Source: Diphasiastrum complanatum (Eukaryota > Streptophyta > Lycopodiopsida > Lycopodiales > Lycopodiaceae). Taken from it: a stretch of DNA of 64,000 bases. Positions 1 through 15,939 of this stretch are shown here, piece after piece (position 1 is the stretch's first letter; every line of letters begins with the position of its first letter). The notes beneath the pieces are model-generated. The model saw only the letters and a list, made by a program, of their open reading frames with translations, made no database searches and had not been told where the DNA came from. A program made the position numbers and the translations under genes. The stretch covers positions 32,666,240 to 32,730,239 of the forward strand of contig CM055110.1 of assembly GCA_029204225.1 (NCBI GenBank). The letters run 5' to 3'.

Positions 1-839
1 AACGTCTCGTGCCCAGCATGCACAGCTAACGCCCGTGAACAAAGATTCTCAAGCAATCAGGGATGAAGAAGCTACGGGAAGCACATGATGCAACACAAGA
101 AGACGAATTAGCAGGAGTGAGAGAGCATTGTTAGCATGATGTTAGAGTAGAGGAAAATGAAGGAGGATTCTCGACCAGAGGAAAATGAAGGAGGGATAGA
201 GCGAAGTTAGCGCCAAAAAAATTTGGCACTAATTAATGTTGCCACCGGGCCAATCGTACAGTTGGCATTTTTTGGGTCCTAAGTTTGAGCATTTTTTGGG
301 GTCAAAGTTTGAGCATTTTTTTTGGGTTTAAGTTTGAGCCTCATTTTTGAAACTATAAAGCATGTTAGGGTTTTCAACTGCAAGGAAGATTACGATGATG
401 GCAGTGGGAGACAACGACCCATGTGCATCATTAGGATTGCCTTCACACACAAGCGATGGCGGGCTGAGGGTGATAACAGATTTCTCTTGGCCTCCCTCTT
501 GCTTCTCGATTGATTCTGCCTCAAGATACGTCTCAACAGATATGTTCGGATGATCCCCAGACCGACAACTTATTGGGGGGTGTATGTGACAGGACCTCAC
601 CGCCATTCTTACTAAATAGGTCGGCCACGCGTTGCTACCTTCAAGAATCATTTGCTGCTTCTGACCATAGTTCTTTGTCATTGTTTGCAGAATTGCTCAC
701 ATGGCAACTTCCTCAAGCCAGCTTGAACCAAGCCCATTTTCTAGGCTTTCAAAGAGCCATGTCAAATTATTGAGTCATTGCAATATCATTGAGCACCTGG
801 TTCAATGGAAACTATTCTCTCAGTCTCCTATTGTTAAGA
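1..839. other. Unassigned sequence with short uncharacterised frames
   Basis: No recognisable gene. An ATG frame at 362-553 (+) encodes 63 residues with balanced composition and follows an AT-rich leader with a TATAAAG-like string near 354. It has no domain I recognise, and overlapping frames on both strands are of similar length, so it is not convincing as a gene. Position 204-250 contains a GCCAAA/TTTGGC inverted pair. It could be a decayed exon. Confidence 0.2.
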
Positions 840-2200
840 GACACTATGGGAAAATTTCAATTTATAAGGGCAAAAAATGAGCTATCTTGGTCATGGACAT
901 CAAATTTGATCTATCATGTGTAATGTGATTTAATGCAACTGATAGAGAGTCTGACTGAATCAATCTGAATGTACTACACTTGATATTGGTTTAATTTGAT
1001 CACTCAATTAGCCATGCCAAGTGGTAGACAATAGTTTTAGCTATCTCAAGTGATAGGGACCAATTCTATCCATGAGAGATCGAACTCGAGTAATTGGAAT
1101 GTTCTAACATTGAGATTGGTTCAATTTAGTTACTCGGTGATCTATGTCCAATGATAAGGACAAAAATAACAGCATAAGCATCAAACGTGAGCTATTTCGA
1201 CTGATGTACATGAATGTCCTACACTCGAGATTCCTCTAATTTAAACACTCAATGTCGAGTGATGATTGACGAGGAACAAAATTGAGACTTCTTGCATGTA
1301 GGCATCATATTGAAGTTATGTCAAATGATAAACATCAACTTTCGGCTATCTCAAATAGTAGGGACCAGTTTTATCGACAATGGATCAAACTTGAGTAATC
1401 TGAATGTTATAAATTTAAGATCACTCGAGTTTGATCACTCAATGAACTATGTGGAATATTAAGACCAAAATTGCAAGCTACTGTGAGTGAAAAACATCAA
1501 ATTGTGCCATCTCAAGTGGTAGACATCTAATTTGATCAAACACAATCTGTTAGATCAAACATGAGCTACCTCAAGTGATAAACATCATACTTGAGCTATT
1601 CATTTTTTGCAGGCTTGTAATTCTCCGAATTCAATCATGCTATGACAAATCTTCAATGACAAGGGCTAAAATTGAGCTATCCCGAGATAGATTTAAATTT
1701 TGAAAAATCTCATGACATAGAGGTCAATTCCATCAACCAATCAAAATTGACTGATCTCACTATTAGTCAATTTTGATCATTGGATGCATGTAGGATCAGA
1801 TTCAAGCCATTTGAATTTCCTGTTGACCACTCATTGGGTAATATTGAGTGATAAAGTCCAAAATCTCTCTATCGTGAGTGATACTAGACATCAATTTTGA
1901 GCTATATTCTCAAACTTAATCACTTTATGAGAAATCTAGAGGGACAAGCACCACCAATGAACTTTTTCCCTAAGATGCACAATGAATTTCAAATATGTTG
2001 TGTGATAGGGATAAATTTCATTGACAAGGGCCTGAAGTCGAGCTATCTTAATTTCCTAGAGTTGGGATAGGTTGAGTTTGATCACTTGATGAGCCATGTC
2101 AAATGACAAGTCACAAAGTAGCACGTTAGCATCAAATTTTGGCTTTCTTGAGTGGCACCAAATTTGATCTATTTAAGTTTTGTAAGCTCAACATAGCTCA
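840..2200. repeat. Degenerate satellite-like array, block 1
   Basis: The sequence is built from recurring phrases of the type GATCACTCAATGAGCCATGTCAA, AAGTGATAGGCATCAAATTTGAGC and CAATTCCATCAATAAGGGA, in a constant order but with many substitutions and indels. Anchor copies of the ATGAGCC phrase lie near 1008, 1138, 1442 and 2089, so spacing is irregular here. The last 220 bp (about 1970-2190) align well with 6290-6500 in block 2, which shows both blocks derive from one family. All frames are broken and I see no coding signal. Confidence 0.75.
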
Positions 2201-4977
<2,777 letters not shown>

Positions 4978-5139
4978 GAGGCGCGCTCTTTTACACTCGA
5001 TTTTGTTCAGTTCCAAACATTACTATGACATTAATCAACTGTCCTCAAGGACAAGTTTTTGTGCACATCCCCATCTCTTGTAGTCGAAGGAGACAAACTC
5101 GAGCTAAACTCGATGTTGGACAATAAGTATGAATCAAAT

Positions 5140-8100
5140 TTGCCTTTCAAAGCAACGCAGACCAAAATTGACTTTTCTGATATGTACGCATCGTACTCCA
5201 ACTGTCGCGGGTGATCTACATCAAGTTTTAGCTACATGGAGTGATTTCTCAATGGGCTAAGCCGAGTGACGAGTGATTGGTACCAAAATCAAGCCATTTA
5301 AATGTCTTGAAGTCAAAATTCTACTAATTTCATCATTCAATGGACAATCATGAGTGATGAAGGCCAAAAATCCAACTATCTTGAATGCTAAGTAGCACCT
5401 TCAGGCTATCTCATGTGATAGGAATCAAATTTTATCAACAAGTCGTGGAATGCGATCAATTTGGATATACTAAACTCGATGCTAGACAATAAGGATGGAT
5501 CGATGAGCCATGTGAAGTAACATGGACCAAAATTGACTTTTCTCATATGTATGCATCATACTCAAACTGCCACGGGTTGTTGACATCAAATTCAAGCCAT
5601 CTTGTACGAGACAATTCCATCTGTAAGGGTCAAAACTTATCGTCCCAAACTTTAGATTGATCAAGTCCAGTCACTCAATCACTTTGATTACTTCAACATC
5701 AAATCTAAAGTTATCTTGTGTGATAGGAGGTCCGAAGTCGACAAATCTTGATATACTGGACTTGAAATTGGTTGAGTCTAATCACTTGATCAGCCATGTC
5801 AATTGATAAGCAACAAAATCACATGTTAGGCATCTAATTTGATATATGTTGAGTGATAGGCACCAACAAATACAATCATTCAATGTCTTTAAGTCAAAAT
5901 TCAAGTAATAAGCACCAAAATCACATGCTAGGCATTGAATTTGAGCTATTTTGAGTGATAGGTACCAAATTTGAGTGACAAGGGCCAAAATGGGGCTATT
6001 TACTTTGATAGACATCTAGTTTGAGCTATCTCATGTGATGTTGGTCAATTATGATCACTCAATGAGCTATTTGAAGTGATGGACACCAAGATCAATTTAT
6101 CTCGCATGTAAGCATTGAATTCAAGTGACTTGAATGTTCTAAACTCATGATTCCACTAACTTGATCTCTCAATGGACAATATCTAGCTATAATAAGGGCC
6201 AATATTGCAGTATTTCAAGTTGTCTATATTTTGAGTTATATCATGTGGTCCCTTGTCTATTCCGTTGATAAGGGATAAAAAAATTATCCATGCACAATGA
6301 ATTCCAGTTATCTCTTGTGATAGGGATAAATTTCATTGACAAGGGGTTGAAGTCGATCTATCTTAATGTCCTATACTTGGCATTGGGTGACAAGCTGCAA
6401 AATTGCACGTTAGGCATCAAATTTTGGCTTTCCTGAGTGATAGGCACCAAATTTGATCTATTTGAGTTTTGTAAGCTCAACCCAAATCGGAGTCGGTCAC
6501 TCTATCTTGCAACGTGGAGTGACAAGTGCCAAAATGGGATTGTTAACATTGATAGACATCAAATTTGAGTTATCTCATGTGATGTTTGTCAACTATGATC
6601 ATTCAATGGGCAATGTCAAGTGACAGGGACCAAAAGCAACATGTAAACATCATATTAAAGCTACTTGTTGTGCTAAACTTGTGATTCCTCTAACTGGATC
6701 TCTCAATAGACAATCTTGAATGATAAGGGCCAACATTGTGCCATCTCAAATGATAGAAAACAATTTTGAATTATATCGTGTGGTACGGGTCAATTCCATT
6801 GATAAGGGATAAAAATAATCAATTTGAATGTACTAAACTCCATATTGGTCAATTTTGATCAGTCGATGATCTAAGTAAAGAGAAAGACATTGAATTTGGG
6901 CTATCCCAAGTGATAGGTACCAAAGTTGAGCTTTCACAATGCCTCAAAGTCAAAATGTTGCAAATTTCATCACTCCATGGACAATCTCAAGTGAAAAAGG
7001 CCGAAAATTCAACTATCTTCAGTAACAGATAGCAAATTTGAGCTAGGTCATGTGATAGGAATCAAATATCATCAATAAATGGTGGAACTTGAGCAAAGTT
7101 GATGTACTAAACTTGATGTTGGACTATAAGGATGAGTCAATGAGCCATGTAAAGCAACGTGGACCAAAATTGACTTTTCTCATATATGCACATCATACTC
7201 AAAGTTTTCACGGGCTAATTCCATTGATAAGAGATAAAAAATAATCAATGTGAATGTAATGAACTGCATATTGGTCGATTTTGATCACTTGATGAGCTAA
7301 GTCAAGAGAAAGGCATCAAATTTGGACTATTCCAAGTGATAGGTACAAAATTGGAGCTATGTGAATGTTTCAAAGTCAAAATTTTGCTAATTTTATCACT
7401 TGACGGATAATCTTGAGTGATAAAGGCCAATAATTCAACTATCTTTTGTGCGATAGGTAGCAAATTTGAGCTATCTCATGTGATAGGGATCAAATCAATA
7501 AGTGGTGGAACTTGAGCAATGTGGATGTATTAAACTCGTCGTTGTACAATAAGTATGAATCAATGGGCCGTGCAAAGCATCACATACCAAAATTGACTCT
7601 TCTCAAACTGTCACGGGTGATTGAAGTCAAATTTGATCTTTCGTTGTTCCACATCGAATTGCATGCAACATTCATTTGCTTTCCACCCAAACACTCTGAA
7701 GCACTTATCATAAGTTATCTCGAGTGGTACGAGCCAATCAATAAGAGATCAAAACTTTGGGCAAAAATTGAATGTCCTAAACTTGAGTTTCATCGAGTGA
7801 TAATAATTCAAATCAGACTTGTAGGATAGGCATATCAATCTATCTAGAGCAATAAACGTCAAATTTGAGCTATTTTATTGTTTTGAATCAAATACTCCTC
7901 TGATTTGATCACCTGATCGACAATTTCAAGTAATAAGGGCCAAATTGACATCTCTCGAGTGATTGGCATCAACTTTGAGCTATCGCAAGTGATTTACATC
8001 AATTTGAGCCATCTCAAGTGATAGGGGCCAATTCCATCAATGAGGGACCAAACATGTGCAATCTAAATTTTTGATCCAGTTCGATCACTTGATGAGCCAT

Positions 8101-8460
8101 TTCAACCGGTAAGGGATAAAAAATCACAACACATGCATCAAACATGAGCTATCACAAGTGATAAACATCAATTTGAGCTATTTGCCTTTAATTTTATCAC
8201 TCATTGGGCAATTTTGAGTGATAAGGTCCAAAATCAAGCTACCTCGAGTGATAGACATATAATTTGAGCGATCTCATAAATGGGGGTCAATTTCATCAAT
8301 AAGGGATCAAATTTAAGCAAACTAGATGTGCTAGATTTGATGTTCATTGAATTTGATCACGAAATGGGCCATGTCAAGTGATAAGGACCTAAAGTACACG
8401 TTGCACATTGAATTTGAGCTATCTTAGTCATTTGTATAAAATTTGAGCCATTATAGGTTA
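5140..8460. repeat. Degenerate satellite-like array, block 2, period about 270 bp
   Basis: The same phrase family as at 0.84-2.2 kb, but with clear periodicity. The anchor ATGAGCC/ATGGGCC and variants falls at about 5251, 5502, 5789, 6062, 6606, 6867, 7140, 7292, 7563, 8092 and 8364. Steps are 251, 287, 273, 544 (two units), 261, 273, 152 (a deletion), 271, 529 (two units) and 272. Units also contain recurring sub-phrases such as TTTGAGCTATCTCAAGTGATAGG, so a shorter ancestral monomer is possible. Divergence between units is high. No coding potential is visible. Confidence 0.8.
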
Positions 8461-9873
8461 TGAGTCTATCAAATAATATTCTATAGGTGTTCAGTTTCAT
8501 ATAAATTAGCTAGTTTAAGGTTTTAGAAAGAATTAGTTTGGCTCTAGCTTTAATACATTCTTTGAGTGACCCATAATGAAGTTTTAAGAGAATGCATGCC
8601 ATTTTACAAAGATCATACAATTATTTCTTAATCATTATTAAATTCTAATATATATGAAAATGTACTATTTTAAAATTTTGATATTGATTATTGCATCACT
8701 CTAATTTTGTGTGTTTTATAGTTGTCAATTTTTTTTAAATCGTGCCTTTGCATCATGCATCTCATTTTGGACTTAATTAAGTTATGTGAACGTAAGCTCT
8801 ACATGGATCTACCTACTTTACTACACATACATTTCTTGCATATGAAAACAATAAGCAAACAATTCCCTGCTTTTCAAAAAAGTAGTTGTTTTTTAAAGGG
8901 TCAACTTGCTGTAAATTTTCTGCGAAGACAGTTTTTGGAGAAAGATGTTCGCTCCATTCCTATACTCTGATGGCTTTCCCAAACACATACCCAAAGTTTG
9001 AATCAATAAAAACCCTATTGAAAAATGATAAATGCCTTATTAAGCTTTGTATCAAAATTTGAGTCTCGAATAGATTTCTTTTTAGCCTTCACCTTATAGG
9101 ATCAGTAGGCTTTTGGCCCATGAGTTGCTAAAAAGCCTACAATTTTTTTTATAGGTTTTGTGTTAAGTTGAAAAAATAAATTTCGACAAGCACTCTGACT
9201 CAATGCCCATGTTGTAAATATGTTGAAAAAAAATGCAAACTTGTCACCATTTAATGTTAATGAGGATAGGGTCTACCTAAAAAATATGAGTGGGATTATA
9301 ATATAGAAGAAATTTATTTATAATTCAAAATGTATTTAGAAAATAAAATGTTATTAAACTGAAACATATACATTTTGAAACTGGAAAAACTTCCTAGCTA
9401 AAAATGGTACAAATGTACCTAGGAAATTAAGGTTCTTCCTACAAAGTGATGCACATGCATTTTCTAACTAGAAAAAAAGCTTTCCTAGTTAAAAGAGGTC
9501 CAAATCCACTTTTTAAGTAGGAAAAATCATGTGCAACTAGGAAATCTTGTTTTTACCCTATATAGGATCTGATCAAAAGTTCTCTGTGTCCGTGAATGTT
9601 AACTATTGCAGCAGAATGTTATATAGGAATATCTGCTTACATTAAACTGAAGATATGCATACCTTATTGGTTTCTTGGTATGTGACCACACATGGCTGTT
9701 TGTCCCATAGAATACGTAATGGATACCTTGTGGCATATTATGCCCATTTTCAAATAAATTAAAAAGCAGAAAATGCATGCATTTTTTTCAAAGGCAGATT
9801 CTGCTTTTTTTTTTTTTGCATGTCTGTGCCCGTCCGTACGGATTCCGTACAACTGCCACGTGGCACATTTTGT
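8461..9873. other. AT-rich sequence, nothing recognised
   Basis: Very AT-rich. Between 9370 and 9560 the string CCTAG or CTAGTTA recurs in imperfect copies (for example TTCCTAGC, CCTAGGAA, TTTCCTAGTT), suggesting a decayed short repeat. A poly-T run lies at about 9806-9819, followed by the palindrome CCGTACGG. There is no gene or LTR boundary that I can support. Confidence 0.45.
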
Positions 9874-10359
9874 TGAGAGAGATTCAAATTTGAACTTTGG
9901 GTACATTGAATCTAGACCCAAAAACAGTAGGGTTTACATTTTGGAGGGAAACCCAAGTGGCCAAATAGGGTTTGGAAACTCTATACAAGGATGTAACTCG
10001 TGGAGAGACACATCTTCTCTCTTCTCTCTCTCATTTCATCATTATACATGGTTCTCTTTGGGTTCTACTACTCATTGGTGCACTATCTTGGTGTTATCTT
10101 GCATTCTTGTGTGTAGAATGCTCATTTATTGCTATTTTTGGTTCCACATGTGTGAAATACAGTAGGGTAATGTAATTGTATGGACAGCAAACATATTTTA
10201 TGTTTTGGTTCATGTTTGATCAATATCTCTTAGAGTTTGCATCTCATTTTGTATGTAGATGCTGATTTTTCTACATTGGCAGGACTGTTGGTTTGCTCCT
10301 TATTGTAACCAAAGATCAGGGACATGGATTGGATCTTGAATGATCTGAAATCCTTCACA
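9874..10359 (+). mobile_element. Truncated LTR of the B family
   Basis: This matches, in reverse complement, 43,217-43,702, the outer part of the 3' LTR of element B. The LTR 3' end (...TCCTTCACA) is present, while the first 170 bp or so of the LTR are missing. It shares several bases with the 3' LTR of B where the 5' LTR of B differs (for example the TTTGCTGTCCATACAATTAC stretch), so it descends mainly from that copy. No internal element sequence accompanies it. Confidence 0.85.
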
Positions 10360-10899
10360 GCATTTGAGTGAAGAGAGATCTAATGGTTTTTTATTTACAA
10401 GCTTTTTAGCTTCAAAATCCGAGTTGTGGTCATCTCTTATCAATTGGATCAAAATAGCAAGTATTTTGTGCTTTTTTCATGTTGATACTACTCGATTTGT
10501 AGAGTATTTTGTGATTTCTTCATGTTGATACTACTCGATTAGTTGGAAGTCTTGATCTAGTGGTAGCCATGTACCATCAATTTTCTCGAATCTCAGATAG
10601 CTAAATGTGAGACTGAGCATTTGTTTTTGATATGATAATGGAAAATCATTGACAACTGTTTTATCCTGCATTCTATATCATTATTTGTTTTACTATCCTA
10701 GCCTTGGTCCATGAGATTTGACAAAGTCTCATCCGATAAATTTTTGCAAATAAATAAAGTTGGTGTCCTTCGAACACTTGCACTTGAGAAAAATCAACAA
10801 ATATATGCAATGAGAGAAACCAACTTAGGTGAACAATTTTCGAACCCGTCCTTATCTGCATGGCATTTCTAACATCCAAGAGTAGCTTGCATCGGAAGG
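10360..10899 (+). repeat. Inverted copy of the sequence flanking element B
   Basis: This continues without a break from the truncated B LTR and matches 42,677-43,216 in reverse complement, including a local duplication of a phrase ending CATGTTGATACTACTCGATT. Together with the LTR piece the duplicated block is 1,026 bp in both places. In the 43-kb locus this flank is the continuation of the LTR of element D, so the copy was made after B had inserted into D. Confidence 0.85.
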
Positions 10900-11019
10900 A
10901 GATAGACTAGCCAAAGTTGGCGATGGATATGAAAATATTAGTGAAAATAATAATGGTAATGTATTAGTGAAAGTATTTTCTACCACTCACGTAAGTGGTG
11001 GATCACTCTTGATAACACC

Positions 11020-12560
11020 CCCACACATTCCAAACATGAAGAGAAAGAAGCTGGATGAGAAGGTGGAGCAAGGATTCCTAGTAGGCTATGATGTACATTC
11101 ATCATACTATACAAGATCTACATGTTGGAGAGCAACGAAGTAAAGATTGTCAGAGACGTCAAGTTTGACGAAGGAAGAACGACGGCTAATGAAGATTCAA
11201 TCAGCTTCCAAATTCTCAACAAGTAGTATTATGACCTGCCCACACCAAAAGAGGGAACAGATCTTGAACATCTAGATCAAGATGTTCAAACTATGAATGA
11301 ACTGAGTGACAGTTCAAACAATGAGTAGCAAGACCTGCAGCCTATACCCAAAACACCTACAACGCACAATGGTTCTATTGTCAATATGAAGAAAAAAGAC
11401 AGAGCAGTTGCTGATCCTGCAGCATCTCCAAGGAGATCTAGTAGAGAAAGAAGACAACATGTTAGGTACATACCAGACACCTCAGCTTCTATATTAGAAG
11501 AGTTTTGTGGATTTGGAGGTGAATCACAAACCTATCAAGAAGCTGTTTAATGTCCAAAAAAAGACAAATGGATAAAGGCCATGGAACACGAGATGGACTC
11601 CATGAAGAAGGACAAAGTCTAGACTCTTAAACGAGTGTCAGCAGATAGGAAAACTGTCAAGTGCAAGTGGGTCTACAGTGTAAAGATCGTATATAGTGAA
11701 GTAATCATTATTGGTGTCTATGATGACGACACACTAATTCTATCAAAGAGCGACACATTGATTGCACAGGTGAAAGAGGATATTTCAAGGCACTTTGAAA
11801 TATCATACCCAAGAGAAGCAAAATGCTACATGGGCTTGCAGATTGATAGAGATCTTGAGGGTGGAAGATTGTACCTACACCAATCAAGATAGATTTAGAA
11901 AATCCTTTATGATTTTCAGATGGCTTATTGCAAGGGAGTAAATACTCCGATGATTTCTAGCACAATACTAACAAATGAAGACTGTCCTAGAGATGATGCA
12001 GAATGAGAAGCAATGCAACATAAGCTTTAACGAAGGCTTATTGGTACTTTGATGTACTTGGCAGACAATATGTGGCCAGACATTGCTTACGTAGTGTTCA
12101 GATTGAGCCAGTTCAACATAGATCCAGGACCCATACATTGGAAAATTGCCAAGAGGATCCTGCAATACCTACATCATACAAAGGGCTATGGGCTTTGCTA
12201 TTGCCATGATGCGGGATTTCAGGTGAAGTCCTATAGTGATGCGAGCTAGGCATCAATCGATGACTCCAAGAGCATCTTAGGAGGCTACACCATTGTAGCA
12301 AACCATCGTAGTAGATGCAGCTGTCATTTGGATCAACATGAAACAACAATAACCGCCCAACCTTCTTGTGAGGCAGAGTATGTTGCTGCAGCCAAGATGG
12401 CTAATGAGTTGACATGGCTCAAACAGTTCCTAGATGGACTAAGAGAGAGCACCAATGAACCACTAACGTTGTACATCGACAATACTTCTACTATACATTT
12501 GACAAAGGATCATGTGTCTACAAATTACTGTCACTATAAACAAAAGGTCGAAATTAAAAC
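11020..12560 (+). pseudogene. Decayed Ty1/copia pol (integrase tail, RT, RNase H)
   Basis: Pieces in several frames follow copia order. The integrase C-terminal region reads like KRKKLDEKVEQGFLVGYD near 11,040-11,100. The RT start has MEHEMDSMKKDKVWTL-like sequence near 11,580. The RT palm equivalent VYDDDTLILS is at about 11,719. RNase H contains SCEAEYVAAAK near 12,363 and the HxxxK-type end near 12,535. Between the RT start (about 11,690) and the palm motif the central RT core is deleted. There are many stops and frame changes. It is inactive and old; no LTRs are recognised. Confidence 0.85.
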
Positions 12561-12878
12561 ACAATCAATTGATTTAGCATGTAATACTGGAAATTTGAGT
12601 TACTGTAGTAAACATGTCATTGGAACAACTTTCTGCACAGAAATATGCTAGTCTGTTACACGTTTGCTCTGAAGAAAATCTTTACTCAATGGAAGCATGC
12701 TTTCGTATTGTTCATACAAATCAATTTATATCCATTAATGAAGTAAAACATACTCTCATTTCAATAGATGTGATCAAACTAAACCAAAAGTTGCAACAAC
12801 TATTTCTCAGTCGTCTGCTTGAAAATGCTTAATTTTCAGAGTTTATCTGTTGAGAGAAACGCCCATCTCCAGAAAATG
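12561..12878. other. Sequence between copia pol and hairpin, unassigned
   Basis: It lies where a PPT and LTR would be expected after RNase H, but I find neither a polypurine tract nor a TG..CA boundary. No gene is recognised. Confidence 0.35.
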
Positions 12879-12995
12879 ATCTTTGTGTGCTAGTCCCTAG
12901 TAACTATCCTCAGACAAGGAGAACATAGCTAACATTGTAAATTGTACACAGGTTCTTCTTGTCTGAGGATAGTTACTAGGGACTAGCACAAAGAT
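12879..12995. repeat. Long imperfect inverted repeat (hairpin)
   Basis: Arm 1 at 12,879-12,924 and arm 2 at 12,952-12,995 are reverse complements over about 44 bp, with one mismatch and one 2-nt indel. They are separated by 27 bp. The arm core is TGCTAGTCCCTAGTAACTAT. Transcribed RNA from either strand would fold into a near-perfect stem. There are no flanking direct repeats that would mark a classical transposon. Confidence 0.85.
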
Positions 12996-13119
12996 AAATA
13001 GACTTGTCTATCTCCTATGATAACTGGAGATCCAATCAAATGAGAAATTGTACTCAAGCATTTCCAGACCATAAACTGTAGCAAAATAACATCCACTAGA
13101 TAAATTAAATTCTCCACAA

Positions 13120-13970
13120 ATAAAATACTTATCTCATCATCCATCAAGGATAGCCTCACACTTGACTTGGCTACACTCTCTAAGGCAAAGGAGATGTGGG
13201 ATACACTACTCATGAGATTCCAGACGAAATCACGCAGTCAAATAATGATGCTCAAAGATCAACTGACAAACCTGTAGTGGAATGGCAAAGACCTCACTTC
13301 TTTTGTAAGGAAGATGAAGAATCTATTCCTTTCAATACACAATTCTGGAGCAGAAAATGCAGTGTCAACAGAGAAGCAGCTCACTTATTTGTTGAGAGCC
13401 TTACCTAGATCTTTTCAGACAAGCAAAATTTTGCTTGCAAAGGATCCTACAATGACACTTGAAAAGGCAATTGTCGAGATTTGAGAGGAAGTCGACGCCC
13501 GAGAGCACCTTGATCACAAGGATGCTTCTGACCAAGCCCTCTACAGCAACAAAGAAAAGACAAAGAAATACTTCATGCCTAAGAGAGAGTCTGATTGAAA
13601 GCAGGATCGTGATCAGCAAGCAAAAGGGACCAGCAACGACAAATGGAACAATAAAGAAAAGTCAAAACAGCAAGGTGGAGACAAGAAGATCTACGTGAGA
13701 TACAAACGTGAAGGGCATACAGTCGATTCGTGTTGGCTCAATCCAAAAATTGAGTGTATCCACTGCCACAAGAAGGGTCATACAGCCATGGACTGCCACC
13801 TGAATCCAAGAAATAAATTAGCACAGAATAGACAGGAGAACAATAATAGTTCGTCCTATGTCGAGGAGCCAGAGAGCTCAAAAATGGGTGAAGAAAGATC
13901 AAACAGAAATAGTTCGACTGCCTACATTTGTGCAGACATGTGTGCTCATTTTCTGAGAAGTATCACTTGA
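13120..13970 (+). pseudogene. Decayed copia gag with two zinc-knuckle motifs
   Basis: The capsid part resembles the gag near 62.45-62.99 kb (shared stretches around KEMWDT, LLRALPRSFQ). It is followed by a Lys/Arg-rich region and a nucleocapsid. The second knuckle is intact (CIHCHKKGHTAMDC, CX2CX4HX4C). The preceding one has lost its first cysteines (RYKREGHTVDSC). The last open part runs 13,695-13,970. Several frame changes upstream destroy the capsid. No LTR or PBS is seen next to it. It may belong to the same old element as the pol remnant at 11-12.6 kb, rearranged so that gag lies after pol. Confidence 0.8.
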
Positions 13971-15939
13971 TTGAATTTCAAAAAAAAAATTCACGATATA
14001 GCAATCAGATTTTTGAAAAGTGGAATAGATCTAGCAGATCTGATCTGAGAGTTTTTGATTGATCCTATCAATTTTTGCAATCTTGTTCCGTGGTAGTTCA
14101 GAATGCATTGAATCACGAGTATTCTTCACCAATTTGGCTTTTATATCTTGTGACATGGCAAGGGGCAAGCTAATTAGACTAGATATAGACAGAGTGTAGA
14201 ATACCGCAAATGACTTGTGCCCTGTAGCCAACACAAATCTGGCAGCTTTGGAGTGGACGTCACTTTAGTAGGATGGTCCATCAAGTGGGTACAAAAAGTG
14301 CGACCATATCTGTCAAATTACAGAGTTTCATGCTTCAAATAGGAGTGGATTCATGCTGCTGAACAAAACATTCAGAATGAGGTAAGTTATAATATTGATG
14401 ATGTAGTTGAAAAGGGAGCGAACAATATATACCTGGCGATGTGCTGGGAGTAGAATTGGAATGGACCCTGGCTGTAGAAAGTGAAGCTTTCGTCAATCCA
14501 TGCAAATGGAAATGGGTGTCAGAAATATTGGAGATGGGCGTCGGATGCAATCTGCAGATGAGGGCGACAGATGCAAATGCAGATGAAGAGTGTTGGAGCT
14601 CCCTTTCTCCCTCCCCTGAAACTGTTGCCTATGGCGGTTGTTGGAATGCGAGGGGATCATGTGAGTAGTTGGAATGTCCCAGTTGGTGATGGGGACCTGG
14701 ATCTTGTAGCAGTAGGGGATTGCACTTGTGGTGATTGTGGTTGCTGAGTATCCATCAATTGCAGCTGTGGTGAGGAAGTGGCAGGTGATGTTTGTCTGGT
14801 CCTGCTCAACTAGTCTGCAATCTGCGTTCCTCTTCATGAAGATTGTCTCAGTACTGCACAATTGATGATATAGGTACATGCAATTGCTATCTTTGATAGT
14901 ATCCAAGCTGGACTTCCATTGAATGAAGGACTCATTTGACTGGTCTGTCGGTTGATGCCATTGGTTGAGCCTTTAAATAATTGCTTCGGCTAGAATCCCT
15001 TGCTTGAAAAATTTCGTTGAAGTTCGATCAAGAGATTTGGCAGAAGTCGAGGTGGTTGGAGCACTCTATAAGAGCACTTGGTCGTGGCACTCAGGTAGAA
15101 CATTTGGTGGAGCGCTCAGTTGGAACAGTTAGTCGAAGCACGTTGGACCAAATTTTCACAATGTCTCTGTAGTTGACTCGAAGACCAATATCTGAATTAT
15201 ATGCAGGAAGCAACTTTGAAGTGACATGGATCTCTCAAAAACTTGGATATGCACCAATATCCTAAACTCACTACAAGGTAATTTGGAGATGGATAGATAA
15301 ATAAAAAAATTCATTCTGAGCTATTCTAAAAGTATGACTTGCCATTTATAGACAGTTGATAAATGCGGAGTGCTTGTCAAACAAAAAATTCATGCATCAG
15401 AGAGTGGATGCTATAGTGCCTATGGTGGAGACTCGGTTGAGTTCCTTAGTGAAGATTCAATTGAAGAGTTCGGTGCAAGAGAGTTGGTTCAAAACATTCG
15501 GATGGAAGCCTCGGCTAAAGAGCCTCGGTTTTAACATTCAGTGGATTTTGGAAGTATACGAACCATCATATATAGCATCGGATCTATTTTAGTCAATATG
15601 AAATAGTCAAACATTGGACATAAAATCGGATGTGACGAGAGATTGAGGAGTCAGATATAAAATATGGGAACTCTCAGATGGGCTGGTCGGATGTAACTTT
15701 AATAACAGTTTAGAGGCATGTCGGATCTTCTGTTGATTACAGTCTCGGATGTACTTGGTCATGAATGGACATGTCTTTGACTGTTTTGTCTTTGAGTGAA
15801 TCGTATACCAGAATCAGATTAGCAATATGGGATTCTATATTGATTATTTTTCAGATATAATTGAACTGATAGGATATGATTGATATGTCAAATCAACCAT
15901 AAAAATCTGAACAATTGTGAAGAACTCTGATAACTCATC
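13971..15939. other. Unassigned sequence with gene-like antisense frame
   Basis: No domain recognised. On the minus strand 14,493-14,906 is open for 137 codons with a non-repetitive, Cys- and Thr-rich translation, but the first codon is TTG and no ATG start or splice context is obvious. At 15,040-15,140 phrases such as GAGCACTTGGTCG recur. GTCGGATGCAA-type words first appear at 14,540-14,580. Confidence 0.3.

Noticed and set aside
14493-14906. 137-codon minus-strand frame as a gene
   Set aside because: The first codon is TTG, no ATG or splice context is seen and no domain is recognised; kept only as a note in an unassigned region.
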